NCBI GenBank assembly: GCA_019055375.1
Contig: JAHQIW010005937.1
Coordinates: 1-64,000 of the forward strand
Source of the DNA: Parelaphostrongylus tenuis
Taxonomy: Eukaryota > Nematoda > Chromadorea > Rhabditida > Metastrongylidae
Length of the DNA: 64,000 nucleotides
Direction of reading: 5' to 3'
Shown: one piece after another, positions 1 through 25,830 of the stretch
Layout of the letters: the number at the start of each line of letters is the position of its first letter
Numbering within the stretch: the first letter of the stretch is position 1
Made by a program: the position numbers and the translations under genes
The notes under the pieces: generated by a model
What the model was told of the DNA's origin: nothing
The model's database searches: none
The model's input: only the letters and a program-made list of their open reading frames with translations

Positions 1-2784
1 GGGGGAGGAAGAAGGGGGAAGGGGAGGGGAGGGAGGAGGGGGGGAAGAAGGAAGGGGAGGGGAAGGAGAAGGAGAAGAGGGAGGGGAGGAAAGAAAGAAG
101 GGGAGAGGAAAAGGAGAAAGGGAGAGGGAGGAAGGGAGAGAAGAGGGGAGGGAGAAGGAGGGGAGGAAGAGGAGGGGAGGGAAGAGGGGAGGGGGAGAGA
201 AGGAGAGAAGGAGGGGAAGAGGAGGGAAGAAGGGGGGGGAGAGGAGAAGGGGAAGGGGGAAAGAGAGGAAAGAGGGGAAGAGAGGGGGGAGAGAAGGGGG
301 AGGGGAGAGGGAGAAAGGGGAAGGAAAGGGGAAGGGAAGGGGAGGGAGGAAAAGAGGGGGGAAAGGAGAGGGGAGGGAGGAGGGGAGGGAGGGGAGAAGG
401 GGGGGAGAAGGGGAGGGAGGAAAGAAGGGAGGAGGGAGGGAGAGGAAGGGAGAGAGGGGGAGAGGGGGAGGGGAAGAGAAAGGAGAGGGAGGGAGAGGGG
501 GAAGGGAGGGAGAGGAGGGAGGGGGGAGGAGGAGGGAGGGGAAGGAAAAAGGGGAGAGAGGGGGGAAAGAGGGGAGGAGAGAGAAGGGGAGGAAGGGAGA
601 GGGGGGAGGGAAGGAGGGAAGGAGGAGGGAGGAGAGGGAAGAGGGGAGAAGGAGAGGGAGAGAAGGAGGGAAGAAAGAGGAGGAAGAGGGAGGGGAGGGG
701 AGGAGAGGAGGGAGAGGAGGAGGGGGAGGGGAAGAGGAAAGAGGGAGAGAGGAGAAGAGGGGAGGGAGGAGAAGGAGGGAAAGAAAGAGGGAGAAGAGGG
801 GAGGAGAAGGAGAAGGGAGAGAGGAGGAGAGGAAAGGGAGGGGAAGGGAAGAGGAGAGGGGGGGGAGGAGGGGAAGGGAGGAGAAGAGAGGGGAAGGAGG
901 GAAGAGAGGAGGGGGGGAAGAGGAGGAGAGGGGGAGGGGGAGGAGGGAAGGGGAAGGAGAGGGGGAAGGAAGAGGGAGGAGGAAGGGGGAGGGAAAGGGG
1001 AAGGGAAGGAAAGGAAGAGGGAGGGAGAGGGAGAGGAGGGAGGAGGGAGAGGAGGGAGGAAGAGGAAGGAGGGGGGAGGAGAGAGGGAGGGGGAAAGGGG
1101 GAGGGAGAGAAAGAGAGAAGAGGGGAAGGAGGAAGGAGAAGAGGGGGAAAGGAGGGAGGAAGGGAGGGAAGAAAGGAGGAGAAAGGAGGGGGAAGGAGGG
1201 AAAGGAGGGGAGAGGGGGGGAGGGAAAGAGAGGGGGGGGGGAGGAAAGGGAAGAGGAGGAGGGGAGGGGGGGGGAAGGAAGGGGAGAGGAGGGAGGAAGA
1301 GGGGAGGGGAGAGGAGAGGGAAAGGGAGGAGAAGGGAGAGGAAGGAGAGAAGAGGGGAGGGGAGGAAGGGAGGAAGAAAGGAAGGGGAGAGAGGAAGAGG
1401 GAGGGGGAGGAGAGGGAGGGAGGAAGGGGGAGGGGGGGGAGAAGAGGAGGGAAAGGAGAGAAGAAAGGAGGAAGAGGAGGGAGAAGGGGAGGAGGGAGAG
1501 GGGGAGAGAGGAGAGGAAGGGGGGAAGGGAGAGAAGGGGGAGGGGGAGAGGAAGGGGAGGAGGAGAGGGGGAAGGGAGGAAGGAAGAGAGGGAAGAGGGG
1601 GGAAAGGAGGAGAGGGGGGAGGAGAAGGGGGAAAGGGGAGAAGAGGGGAGGAAAAGGGAGGAAGGGAGGGAGGGGAAAGGGGAGAAGAAGGAGGGAGAAG
1701 GGAGGGAAGGAGAAGGAGAAGAGGGGAGGAGAAGAGGGAGGGGAGGAAGGAGAAGGAGGGAGAAGGAGGGGAGGGGAGAAAGGAGGAAGAGAGAGGGAGG
1801 AGAAGGAAGGGAGGAGGGGAGAAGGAGGGAGGAGAAGGAGGGAGGGGAAGAGGAGAAGAGGAGGAAGAAGAGGAGGGAGAGGGGAGAGGAAAGGGGAGGA
1901 GAGGGAAGGGAGGGGAGGGAGAGAGGGGAAGAGGAAGGGGGAGGGGGAGAGGGAGAGAAGGAGAAGGGAGGAGGAGAGGGAGGGAGGGGGAAGAGGGAGA
2001 GGAGGGGAGAGAAGGGAGGAGAAGAAGGGGGAAAGGGAGGAAAGAGGAGGAGAGAGGGAGAGGGGAGAAAGAAGAGGAGGGAGAGGGGGAGGGAGAGAAA
2101 GGAGAAAGGAGAGGGGGAGGAAAGGAGGAGAAGAGGAAGGGGGGGAGGAGAAGGGAAAGGAGGAGGAGGGGGAGGAGGGAGAGGAGGGAAGGAGGAAAAG
2201 GAGGGAGGGAGGAGGGAGAGAGGAGGGGAGAAGGAGGAGGGAGAAGGGAAGGAGGGGAGGGAAGAAGGGGAAAGGGGAGGAGAAGAAGAAGAGGGGAGAG
2301 AGGAAGAAAGAGGGAGAGAGGGAGGGGGGGAGAGAGGAGAAGAGGAGGGGAGGGGAAAGGAGAGGGGAGGAGAAGGAGAGAGGAGGGGGAGGGAGGGGAG
2401 GAGGGAAGAAGGGAAGGAGAAGGAGGGAGGAAAGGAGAGGGAGAGGAGAGGAAAGAGGGAGGGAGGAAGAGGAGGGGAGAGGGGAAGAGAGAGAGAAGGG
2501 AAGAAAAGGAGGGAGGGAGGGGAGAGGGAGGGAGGAAGAGGAGAGGAGGGAGAGGGAGAGGGGAGGGAGAAGGAAAGGAGAGGGGAGAAGGGAGGAAAGA
2601 AGGAAAAGGAGGGAGGGGGGGGAGAGGGGGATGGAGGGGGAGAGGGAAAGAAAGGGAGTGAGAGAGGAGGGGGGAAGGAAGGAGAGAAGGGGAAGAAGAG
2701 GGGAGAGGGGGAGGGGGGAGGGAGGAGAAGGAGGAGGGATGGGGAGTAAGAAGAGGAGATGAAGAGAGAAGGGGAGGGGAAGGA
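1..2784. repeat. Irregular homopurine (A/G) tract
   Basis: Bases 1-2631 are only A or G on this strand; the first T is at 2632 and the first C at 2785. The order of G-runs and A-runs is irregular, so this is not a clean tandem repeat. Runs of three to nine G recur throughout, so the strand could form G-quadruplexes or purine-motif triplex DNA. No coding signal is present. It starts at the window edge, so its full length is unknown. It could be a degraded GGA/GAA satellite or an assembly artefact. Confidence 0.95.
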
Positions 2785-3990
2785 CGTGCGTGGGTGGGGC
2801 TTTTCTTTCTTTTTTCCTCGGCGCGTGTGCAGGCGCCACCTCGTCGTTCTTGCCGTTACCCTGTTTCTTCTGTCGCTTCTCCCTTCTCGCGGCATCTTTC
2901 TCTTGTCAAGCTAGGTGGGCTTTTTTTTCTGCCGATCCGCTTCTGTGCTTTTTTCTCCCTCTTTTTCCCGCCTTCCTCCCGCCGCCCTCCCGCCTCCTGT
3001 TTTTTCGCTTCGCCTTTGTAGGGCCCCCCTTCTTTAATGGTTTCGAGTTCTGGTTCCCTTGTCTCCCCTCCCTCCCCGTGCTCATCCCTGCCTAGTCTAA
3101 AGTACAACCTTTTTATGGCCTTAGAGGATTATATTCGTCGTCCGCAATGGGACCAACTGATAAGAGTTTGTTGTTTATGAGTTAGGAGGGAAAGAGAAGT
3201 CGCCTCAAGAGTTGTGTGATCATAAGCTTCCTGACGAAGATTCCCGGTTGGGGGTGGATACAAATCTTTGAGACTTAAGTCTGATTGATTATTTCCAGCG
3301 TTAAACAGATGCATATTTCCGGGAAAAGACGAGAAATACAATTGTTGGAGTTAATTATAAAATAAGATTTTATTATATAAGAATTGCTTATAAGCTAACT
3401 CACCACAGGACAGGAAGTTTAAAATAGATCTCGCATGTCGTAAGGCAGTTCAAATCTTGTCTGCCTTTTTATCTGGACCATTTGGTTTTTATTATTCCGG
3501 TATTTCGTGAGTAGATTGCGATGGCTAAACGGTATCCTAGCGTGTTCATTGGGTAGAGTGAAATAAAGATCCCCGTTATTATTTTTTCTGTCTATGGGTT
3601 TGGAGGGGGGGGGATGATGAGACCAAATCGTTAAACATAGGGAGACGTAGAAAGGTAGTCAATCAATATAAATTAGTGAAGGCGTAGGAGATCTACGGAG
3701 AGCGCCTCTTATTCGAATAAGGCAAAGCAAGATGACTTACATTACAACACCTCATAATTTGTAGCTGTTCGTAAGTGATTAAAAAATGAGTATAGTGGAA
3801 TCAGATAGATATAATTCAGAACGTTTGTCTGGGCTTTTTCGTGTGTTCGTTTATTTTTTCGTTAGTCCTTAAAAGTCGTAGCGCAGATAACTCCGTAAGC
3901 GTAAGACCGTAGAACGCCAGATTAACTTGCGCAATGTCATGTAAGGTAATTACCTATTCTTTACCTTCGTTTTTGATACCGAAGAGTTCT
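2785..3990. other. Intergenic, no gene seen
   Basis: The homopurine tract ends in a C/T-rich stretch (about 2800-3090) and then ordinary mixed sequence. Open frames in the C/T-rich part are low-complexity by-products. I see no conserved protein, RNA gene or recognisable element. Confidence 0.6.
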
Positions 3991-3997
3991 TATTTAC

Positions 3998-5540
3998 TCA
4001 GGAAGGGGGAGGGGGAAGAGAAAAGGAAAAAAAAAAAAATAAAGAGAGGGGAGAGGAGGAGGGAAAAAGAAGGGGGGGGAGGAGGAGGGGGAAGGGGGGG
4101 AGAAGAGGAGACATGGGACGAGGGGATGCAAGAGGAGGGAGGGAAAGAATGAAAAAAAAAAAAAAGGGAAGGGGGAGAAAAAAAAGAAAAAAAAAGAGGA
4201 AAAAAGAAAGAAAGAAGGGGCGCTAAAAAAAAAAAAGGGGGGAGAGGGGAAAAAGGAAGTCAAGTCGATATGAAATGGGGAGCCGGAGGAGAGGAGGAAG
4301 AAAAAAAAAAAAGAAGAGAAAGAGACAGACAGATGGGTGGGGAAAAGGAGGTAAGGCTGAGAAGTAGAAAAGAATGAAGAAGGAGAAAGAAGGATGGTAA
4401 GCGAGAGAGGGGGAGGTGGAAGAGAGAGATGAAAGGAGAAGAAAGGAAGATGTAGAAGGGGGAGGAAGGAGAAAAGAGCGGAGTGGAGTGAGGAAAAAAA
4501 CAAGAAGAATGAAGCGGTAGTAGAAAGGCAGAAAGAGAAAGGAGAAAGGAGGGAAAGGAAGTAAAGAACAAAGAATAAGAAACAGACAGCCGAAGATAAC
4601 CATAAAGACGAGTGACATAGCGGAGAAAGAAAAACAGAGAAACGGACGAGCGGGGAATAAAGGAAGAAAAGAGAGGGAAAGGACAGACGGAAAAAAGCAG
4701 GAGGAGGTAAGGGAAGGAGCATGAAATAGTGAGGGGGGAAAGAAGGAGGAGATAGGAAGGGGTAGAAGAGGACTGAAGAAGGAAAACAGGGAAAAGCGGG
4801 CAGAATGAAACAATAAAGAGAAAGGGGAGAGCAAAGGAGGAGTGAAAAAAGTATAAAGGGCGGAGACAGAAAGGGAGGCAGGAGCGAAAGGGGGAGACGG
4901 GGGAGGGAGGATGTGGATATGGTAACAAGACATAGGGGAGGCGGAAGAAGTGGAAGGGGGAGATCTGAGAAAAGGAGAAAATAATGAGAGAGGATTGATC
5001 GGTGCGACACAGGATGAAGAGGGAAGTGGGAGGGAAAAGGGGGAAGGGGAGGGGGAGGAAAGGAGGGGGGGAGAGGGAAGGGAGGGGGGGGGAACTATAA
5101 GGGGGGGAGAGGGGGGGGCGTAGTAGACAGGAAAAGTGAGAACAGGAGCAGGAAGAGGGGGAGGAATGAAAGAGGGAAGGGGAGAAAGGGGAGAGGAGGA
5201 AAGGGGAGGAGACTGTTAACAGAGAGGGGGGGGGGAGGGGGGAGAGTGGAGGGGGGGAGGAATGGGGGGGGGGAAAAAAAAAGGGGGGGGGGTGTGGAGA
5301 GGGGAGGAACAGGCGGTGTGTGAGGTGAAGAAGGGGGGAGCCGACAGGGGAGGAGTATGAGGATAAGAGGGCAGTACAGAGAAGAGGGGACGCACGTGGA
5401 GCTGGGGATGGTAGACTGGTCGGAGGGGTGTTCGAGGAGTAATCGCGTGTCAGAGGGGGGATAGCGAAAGGAAAAGGAAAGCGAAGGGAAAGGAGGATGA
5501 GGGGACCAAAATGAAAAATAAAAATAAAGAAGAGGAAAAC
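3998..5540. repeat. Second purine-rich low-complexity block
   Basis: A/G-rich with scattered C and T and several poly-A runs. It creates a 338-codon open frame on the minus strand (3994-5010) made almost entirely of S, F, P and L, which is a composition artefact and not a gene. Confidence 0.85.
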
Positions 5541-5564
5541 ACGGGAGATCTATTCCGGACTATT

Positions 5565-6125
5565 CTGTATGTTTTCTTAGATAACCATCCCAAATAATAT
5601 TATCTCTTTCACTCTTCCTTTCAATATCCTCTACTCTTCCATTCAATTTTTCTCCACTATTCTTCCCTTCAGAATCCCCCTATCATTTTCTCCCTTCCCT
5701 TTCTTACTTCAACTTTTTTATTTTCTAGGTACTGCCTCTTCATATTTTTTGCGCACTTTTTATTGTGTCACTTAACTTTTCACCTTTAACATATTTGAAT
5801 CTCTTTTGTTACAGTCGACTCCGCGCCCAATTCTACCTCAGCTCTTTTTTTTTTTTCCACAAGATGTTGGACCGCCTCTTATCATCCATTTTTTTCCTTT
5901 AGTTGTAGACCATTTTACCCTTTCCACTTTTTACTTTCCTCTTTTTAAAGTTCACCATTCCTTGTCCTTACCGATAATCTTATTTATTTTCTACAACAAA
6001 TCATCTACAATTACAACACACAACAATTACACCCCTACTTAAACACACTTCATTCCTCATTTCCTATTTATGACTTACCATTTCAATGATAACTACTCTC
6101 CTAGTTATTTATGCTCTTTGCTTTT
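5565..6125. repeat. Pyrimidine-rich (T/C) block
   Basis: Immediately after the purine-rich block the strand bias reverses: TTTTC, TTCC and CTTT words dominate until about 6120. No gene was recognised. Confidence 0.7.
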
Positions 6126-6905
6126 TTGCCAAGGAAAGAATGCGATCTCAATGGAAGAGTGATTGAGGAAAAGATAAATAAGATAGACAAAAACAATAAT
6201 AACCTATAAACCATCAGCCGATGTCTAAAACGAAGGTCAGGAAGGAACGCGAACGATAGTAATCGAAACTCTCTGACTCTTTGCCGGGCAAAATAAGGAC
6301 GAAAGAGTGATTGAGTGTAGGAATAAACAAAGAAACGAGAATCATAACCACCTATAGACCCTCAGCAGACACCTAAACGAAGGGTCAGGAGAGAGCATGA
6401 CGAGAAATAACTGACTCCTTGACTTTCTGCCGGGCAAAATAAGACCGATCTCAGCGGACGAGTGGTTGATGTAAACAAATAAACAAAGTAAACAAGAACC
6501 ATGACCACCTAGAAACCCTTAGTCGATATCTGAGAGAAGGGTTAGGGAAAAACTTGAACGAGTTGGCTGCTAACTCTGAGAGGAACGTTGAAGAATGAGT
6601 GGTAGCGAAACGGTTCCTCTGTGGCCTGATGGTAACATGTGCCCGCGGTACAGGTGAAACACGGGTTCAAGTCCCGCCCGAGGTCGAATTTTTGCTTACC
6701 ACTAAATCCTCCTAAGCACGTTTAGAACATCGTAACACAGCGAAAAGGCAGTAAAAACGCAGAAAAAAGACTTGAGTACTAATGTAATCGGAGCTCTCCA
6801 ACTCTGCCGAACGAGCTAAACAGAGGAGCGATTGAGTAAACAAATATACAAGTAAACAAAAACAATAAACACCCAGGAACCTTCGGTCGATAGCCAAGGG
6901 AACTG
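6126..6905 (+). repeat. Tandem repeat of about 150 bp, four diverged copies
   Basis: Copies begin near TTGCC or CTGCC at about 6126, 6281, 6427 and 6804. Each carries, in order, GCCGGGCAAAATAAG or a variant, GAGTGATTGAG, AAACAAA-rich spacer, ACCACCTA, a CAGNCGATAT/GTC-like word, GAAGGTCAGG and CTCTGACTCT. Copies 3 and 4 are separated by about 220 bp that include the tRNA-like sequence at 6612. The spacing of copies 1-3 is about 155 and 146 bp. Confidence 0.75.
6612..6688 (+). repeat. tRNA-like sequence, probable SINE head
   Basis: An A-box-like TGGCCTGATGG and a B-box GGTTCAAGTCCC lie about 45 bases apart, with a possible imperfect acceptor stem (TCCTCTG against CCGAGGT). The word GTGAAACACGGGTTCA also occurs, on the opposite strand, near 30110-30205, which points to a dispersed tRNA-derived repeat. 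No clean anticodon stem could be drawn. Confidence 0.45.
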
Positions 6906-7319
6906 GGGGAGAGGGGGGATGACAGGAGCGGGACGGAGCACCATCGCCACCAACCGCGAACCTCCTCGAGACTAGACCGGTACCCAAACGCCGCTAGCAA
7001 AGGAATGTTGGCAACGCGCCAAACACGCGCGCCAAGACTACCGTAACGACGCGGTTGCCGTTGCATGCAGATCTAAACGCGGATCGATTTTGAATGTAAT
7101 GGGGGTCGGCGGCGGGGGGGGATGGGAAGCGCTGTTCGTCTTTGGTCCTGGACCCGCGGGTCATGGCCAGCCCCTCCTGGTGACCCGTCCCGCTCCATCC
7201 TATCCTAGGAAAGCAGGGTTTTTCCTGAATTCCCCTGGGTTTTCCGACTCCCGAGAGACATCTCTGACTCTTCGAGTTGTCGAGAGAGCGGGAGGGAGCC
7301 CAGTGTTTTTGCCACACTT

Positions 7320-8070
7320 ATTATCTCATCGGCCGATCGATAGATCATCGGCTCGCCCCTCCAGTATCGATCGATTTTTCACGAATATGTTTTCCTTATG
7401 GATCAATAATCGTCTTCTCGCTCTCTTCTGAGGAAAGCTCCGTATCGATCGATTTTTCGTTCGTATTTTCTTTGATTTTTTGAAATTTTTTTCTATGTTA
7501 TTAGGATTGAATCGAGTACCCGATCACTTTTGACTTTAGCCTTGTCGGTCCTAGTTATCCTCTATTCGTAACCTAGTCGATCTCACTAGGAAAAACGTCT
7601 TTTTTCCTGGATTTCCCGGCTCAGAGAGGAATTTTACACTCCATAGGTTGTTGAAAGAGAACTTAGCTATCCACCTCTCAATCGATCGATCGATCGAGAG
7701 GTCATTGATCTGCGTTCGCGTCATCGATCGATAGATCGCGAACATGCTTAGCCATTAGAAACCTAGTGAATATGTTTTTTCCTCTGAGTTCTCGGCTTAC
7801 AATAACTCTAAGTCTCTAACTCGGTGTCTCCAGGGCATTTTCCTATTGATCGATCGACAGATCATTGATCCAGGCGAGCGGTATCGATCGATACTTAATG
7901 GCGGATATGTTTTTCCTATGGCTTAGTAATCGTTACACCATGCACTGACCGTCGCGCACTACGAGGCCGTCAAGTACTGAACCATCGTGGCCCCCCACAC
8001 TCCCTCCTATCGCATTCCTAAGGGAGGACCGGCTTTTTTTGTCTTCTAAACGAACCCCAGTATCGATCGT
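7320..8070 (+). repeat. Diverged ATCGATCG-rich repeat
   Basis: GATCGATCGAT words are clustered. A composite unit (GATCGATxGATCAT, then TATCGATCGATxxTT, then ATATGTTTTTCCTTATGG and TAATCGT) is recognisable at about 7330-7415 and again at 7848-7935. Partial versions lie at 7440-7460 and 7678-7740. No coding potential was recognised. Confidence 0.65.
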
Positions 8071-8230
8071 TTATTGATATTTCTTTGTGTTGTTGCCATT
8101 TTTCATGTATATGTTTTCTAAAATGTCTTTGATATAAGTGTAATCAAGACGTCTCTGTTGACATTTCGCTTATCTTTTATCATATCTTTCGTTTCGAGTT
8201 TTTTTTTGAACCACAGCTCAAATTTCAACA

Positions 8231-8524
8231 TGCCTTATAATTATTTTTTTGAGCCACGCATGTCAGCGGTCTATTAAAGAGGGCTGACTTACAGGGCCCG
8301 ATACACGTGTTTCGATCTTGCGACCTCGTCAGACTGTAAAACATTCTTCGTCGCCAAATCTTGGTGTGGGGACTGGAGCACCCACACAGGATTGGCAAAA
8401 GACAAGAGAGGGTAACTGCCCGACTGACAACATCGCAAGATCTAAACACGTGTATAGGGCTCTATAAGTCAGCCCTCTGTAATAGACCGCTGACATGCAT
8501 GGCTCAAAAAACAATTACCAGGCA
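8231..8524. mobile_element. Fold-back MITE, family 1, copy A
   Basis: The left arm (from TGCCTTATAATTATTTTTTT through CACGTGTTTCGATCTTGCGA) is matched by its reverse complement in the right arm (TCGCAAGATCTAAACACGTG through AATTACCAGGCA). The arms can form a hairpin of nearly 300 bp. There is no transposase. Related copies lie at 18725, 32895, 35543, 43761 and 55084. It ends about 80 bases before the kinase start codon. Confidence 0.85.
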
Positions 8525-8579
8525 TATCTTTTATCATTTGCGATTGTTTTTCTCTAGAGTGATCTTTACAAGAGGTGGT

Positions 8580-8604
8580 ATTCATATTGCAGAGGTTCTC
8601 GATC
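8580..8604 (+). promoter_or_regulatory. Candidate trans-splice acceptor and 5' leader of kinase gene
   Basis: TTCATATTGCAG ends at 8592 and is followed by only 12 bases before the ATG at 8605. Such a short leader behind a good acceptor is typical of nematode SL1 trans-splicing. An upstream cis exon is the alternative. No promoter motif was identified. Confidence 0.5.
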
Positions 8605-22904
<14,300 letters not shown>

Positions 22905-25330
22905 AACGATTGTTTTCAAATTGCCGGGATATAAGTATAGTCGCATTGCTTTTTCATGTTTAGTTCATTTATTCGTCCTCGATCCTTATCCACTTCTACG
23001 GAGGCATATTGATCACCCACTAAGTTTGACATCAGTAACTGAGATTTTTTAATATTTGCCGGATGTACAACTTGGCGAATGTGGTGTCTGTAATCTCCTG
23101 TTTTATGGGTCCAGATATCACTTCTGTGATAGACGAACGACAGCCTTTTTACTGTCCCGTTTTCTCGACATCTTCCTTACGAATTCACCATATGTGTGTA
23201 TGGTTCGTGTCCTATTTTCATAGTGAAGCAATGTCCCATTGAAATGAAGTAATTCGTCTGCTTGTTCCCTATTATTGTTTTTTTTTGTCCTTCCAACTTA
23301 TTTTAAAAGACATAGATGCGCATAGCACGCGTGCAACATCCATTTCGTCAAAGAATTGTATAGCCTGCATATTTTGCGATTGCTTGCTGCATAATTCTTA
23401 GCGTGAGGTGGCCATTTCGCAAGCAGTCGATGTTTCTCTTAGCGCTTACTTTGTCCTATCTCATTCTCTACGGAAATTCTGTATACATAGCTCAGATTTA
23501 GTGTAGTTGTCTTCTAAATTACATTATTGACACTAATTGATGGCTTTCTTTCATTAGATGATGAGATTCATATTTATCTCTTTCAGTATGCTATCGAATG
23601 AGTAACTGATTTACTGAAGCTACTCTTATCTTGTTTTGATCCCATATGTTTTCTGTTACACCAGAGCTATCTGTTAGTGCGTTTTCTCATGAGTTCTTTG
23701 AGGTGAATCATCGAAATATCATTCTTTGCAAATGTCTTGCTATGACGCACCAGTGGTGCCCAGAGCAGGGTGATTTAAATGTATTATTGCCAACAAACGA
23801 CCGCGGTTGTATATAACGAATAGTTGGCTTTTCATTGAAAACATGAAAAAAAAACAAACATTTATAGGCATTTTCGAGGTGTTTTTTCCATTTCATATCC
23901 AGGTGATAACGTATATTAACACACAGACTTTGACTCTTTGACTCTGACTGAAAAATATTGCCACAGTTGCGAAAAATCTCCGGAATAAACTAAATTTCGG
24001 TGTAAATCTGCACAATGTGTGATTAGAATAGGAAGGCGTCATTCAAATGTTGCGAAATCATTAGAGTTGATAGCAGTTGGCAGATGGGTCCCAAGATGCT
24101 GAGTTGCTACGCGATTGTACATCTTAGAAATACGTTTTGGCTCTGCTTGTTGCTCTTGTCGATGGCTTATTTTTGTCGTTTAATGGGTAACGTCTCGGCG
24201 AGTTCGTCTTCTTCAGGGTCTGGACATATATGTGACACTACCCGTAAACATACCTCTCCATTCGACCGCTTTTTTATGGACCTCGTTCAAAACAATGATA
24301 GTATAGTATTGATATAACATGTTTTGAGCCGTTAGTTAGGTCCACGTGCTAGAGGCGCCTGTTTCGTCCCCCAGGACTCTTCAACAGCACAGTCCCTCGG
24401 TTAAGCCGATCCCTTGAAGCCATACTCCTCTTTGCCTCTCCTTGAAGGTCGATGTATTACCACTAGGGGAAATTTGTTGTGCTGATAAACACGTTATTAA
24501 AGAAATTCACTCACTGTTTTGTAACGTGTAAAACTGCCTACAGTTTCCGAGGAAGATGATGTTGTTTTTCGGCGTTTATCCAATGTTCTTCAAAAGTTTT
24601 AAGCGCTGATGTTTTTGATTTTTGCGCCAGGATCATGGCAGTCCCATTGAAATTATCACCAATGTACCTCTATGCTCTATGCATATGTGAGGAAGTCTTT
24701 TATCGAGTTTCAACCAACATCTAGATGTTCTTTATGGGGCAACAAAGAACTCTATCCATTTCGCTATTATGTTCTTTTCTTATACCTTACAAGATCTCGC
24801 AGATATTGTGCCCGACGTCGGTTCGATCGCCTTTTCTGCCGTTAATATCTGAGTGGCACAAACGATCATAGAGACAGCTGCGGACCAATTGGCGTAAAGA
24901 TTTCAGATGGAGAATTTGCTGGCTGCTACAGAATTTTCAAAACCGCTTTTTTTAGGTACCTCTTAATAGCGCTGTTGAATCCGCTTGTTACAAATACCAG
25001 TTGAAAGCGCTCCTATTTTGGTTTGAATCTTTGTTCAAAGAATCCTTTGATCTAGTGCGTGTGGCTGGATTTCCTAGCCATTAAAATTAGCTGTTTTCAT
25101 GTGGAGTCTATCGAAATTCTTTAATCTTCTCTATACACTTTCGTAGAAATCGACGCTTTCTTTTTGTTGTTTTTCAATGTCTAAAAAATAAGAGGGAAGG
25201 TAGTTCACTTGTATATTTCTGCTGCTTACTTTTCGATTAGTTTGTAATGTAGCTATTTTCAAAAGATTCTATTTGGATGATCAAATATGGAAGGTTTTTA
25301 AATATTTGTTTATCTATTGACACGATTCGT
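22905..25330. other. Kinase 3' flank, no gene seen
   Basis: AT-rich unique-looking sequence. I found no conserved protein or RNA. AATAAA at 23984-23989 is the only canonical polyadenylation signal I noticed within about 1.1 kb of the kinase stop. Confidence 0.5.
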
Positions 25331-25339
25331 CATCATAAT

Positions 25340-25530
25340 TTTTACTGTGCGGATCCCACTACTTCTAGTAGATTCGTTTTTCGTCTTCTTCTTGAATGAC
25401 GTAGGATACTGGTCAAGCACGTCCCCTTGCAATCTCGAGAAGTTTGGCTGAGACGTTCTTGTTGACTGCCGGAGATGTTGGGATTGGAGCTTCTCTCCAC
25501 GAGTGGCGCCACGAGTATCACAAACACTCG
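25340..25530 (+). repeat. Dispersed repeat family 3, second copy
   Basis: CGTTTTTCGTCTTCTTCTTG, CCCCTTGCAATCTCGAGAAG, GTTGACTGCCGGAGATGTTG and GGATTGGAGC match the copies at 20985, 28310 and 63405. It overlaps the edge of the Penelope-like fragment. Confidence 0.6.
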
Positions 25531-25830
25531 AATATATTGAAGCTGATTTTTTTGACAGTTAACTCAACATTCTGTGGCTGTTCATTCAGTTGTTCAAAAT
25601 ATTTCATATCTTCTTGTTTGGAGCAAATAAGGCGATCATATGCTATCGACAACAAAGTAATGGACGACGATTAAAAACTACGGCTTCCACCTTAGACATG
25701 AAGGCAATGGCAAGGCTTAGTGCTAAGGACCGTCCCCATTGCCAACGTTTAGAGTTGCGTAAAATATTTTCTAGATCACCTAAGGATTGAACACCTGAGA
25801 CGCGATGTGTTGAAGAGGAAGCCATGAATG
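25510..25830 (-). pseudogene. Penelope-like element reverse transcriptase fragment
   Basis: The minus strand encodes, across one frame break, the conserved Penelope-like RT palm: WQWGRSLALSLAIAFMSKVE then RRPLLCCR, and after a shift DRLICSKQEDMKYFEQLNEQ and NVELTVKKISFNI. In intact elements this is GLAMGQRLAPxLAxxFMxxxE followed by Y-I-D-D-x-F; here the YIDD is broken to a stop just after CCR. It is a short decayed fragment with no GIY-YIG part nearby. The family call rests on this motif order and on likeness to the copy at 38940. Confidence 0.75.

Noticed and set aside
1..2631. Telomeric or rDNA-linked repeat
   Set aside because: No TTAGGC units or other defined unit are present; only irregular A/G.
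2790..3107. Overlapping open frames at the end of the homopurine tract
   Set aside because: Low-complexity composition on both strands, no family likeness.
3994..5010. 338-codon open frame on the minus strand and overlapping 236- and 222-codon frames
   Set aside because: They are made of S, F, L, P and Y codons read from purine-rich low-complexity DNA; overlapping frames are equally long, so there is no coding signal.
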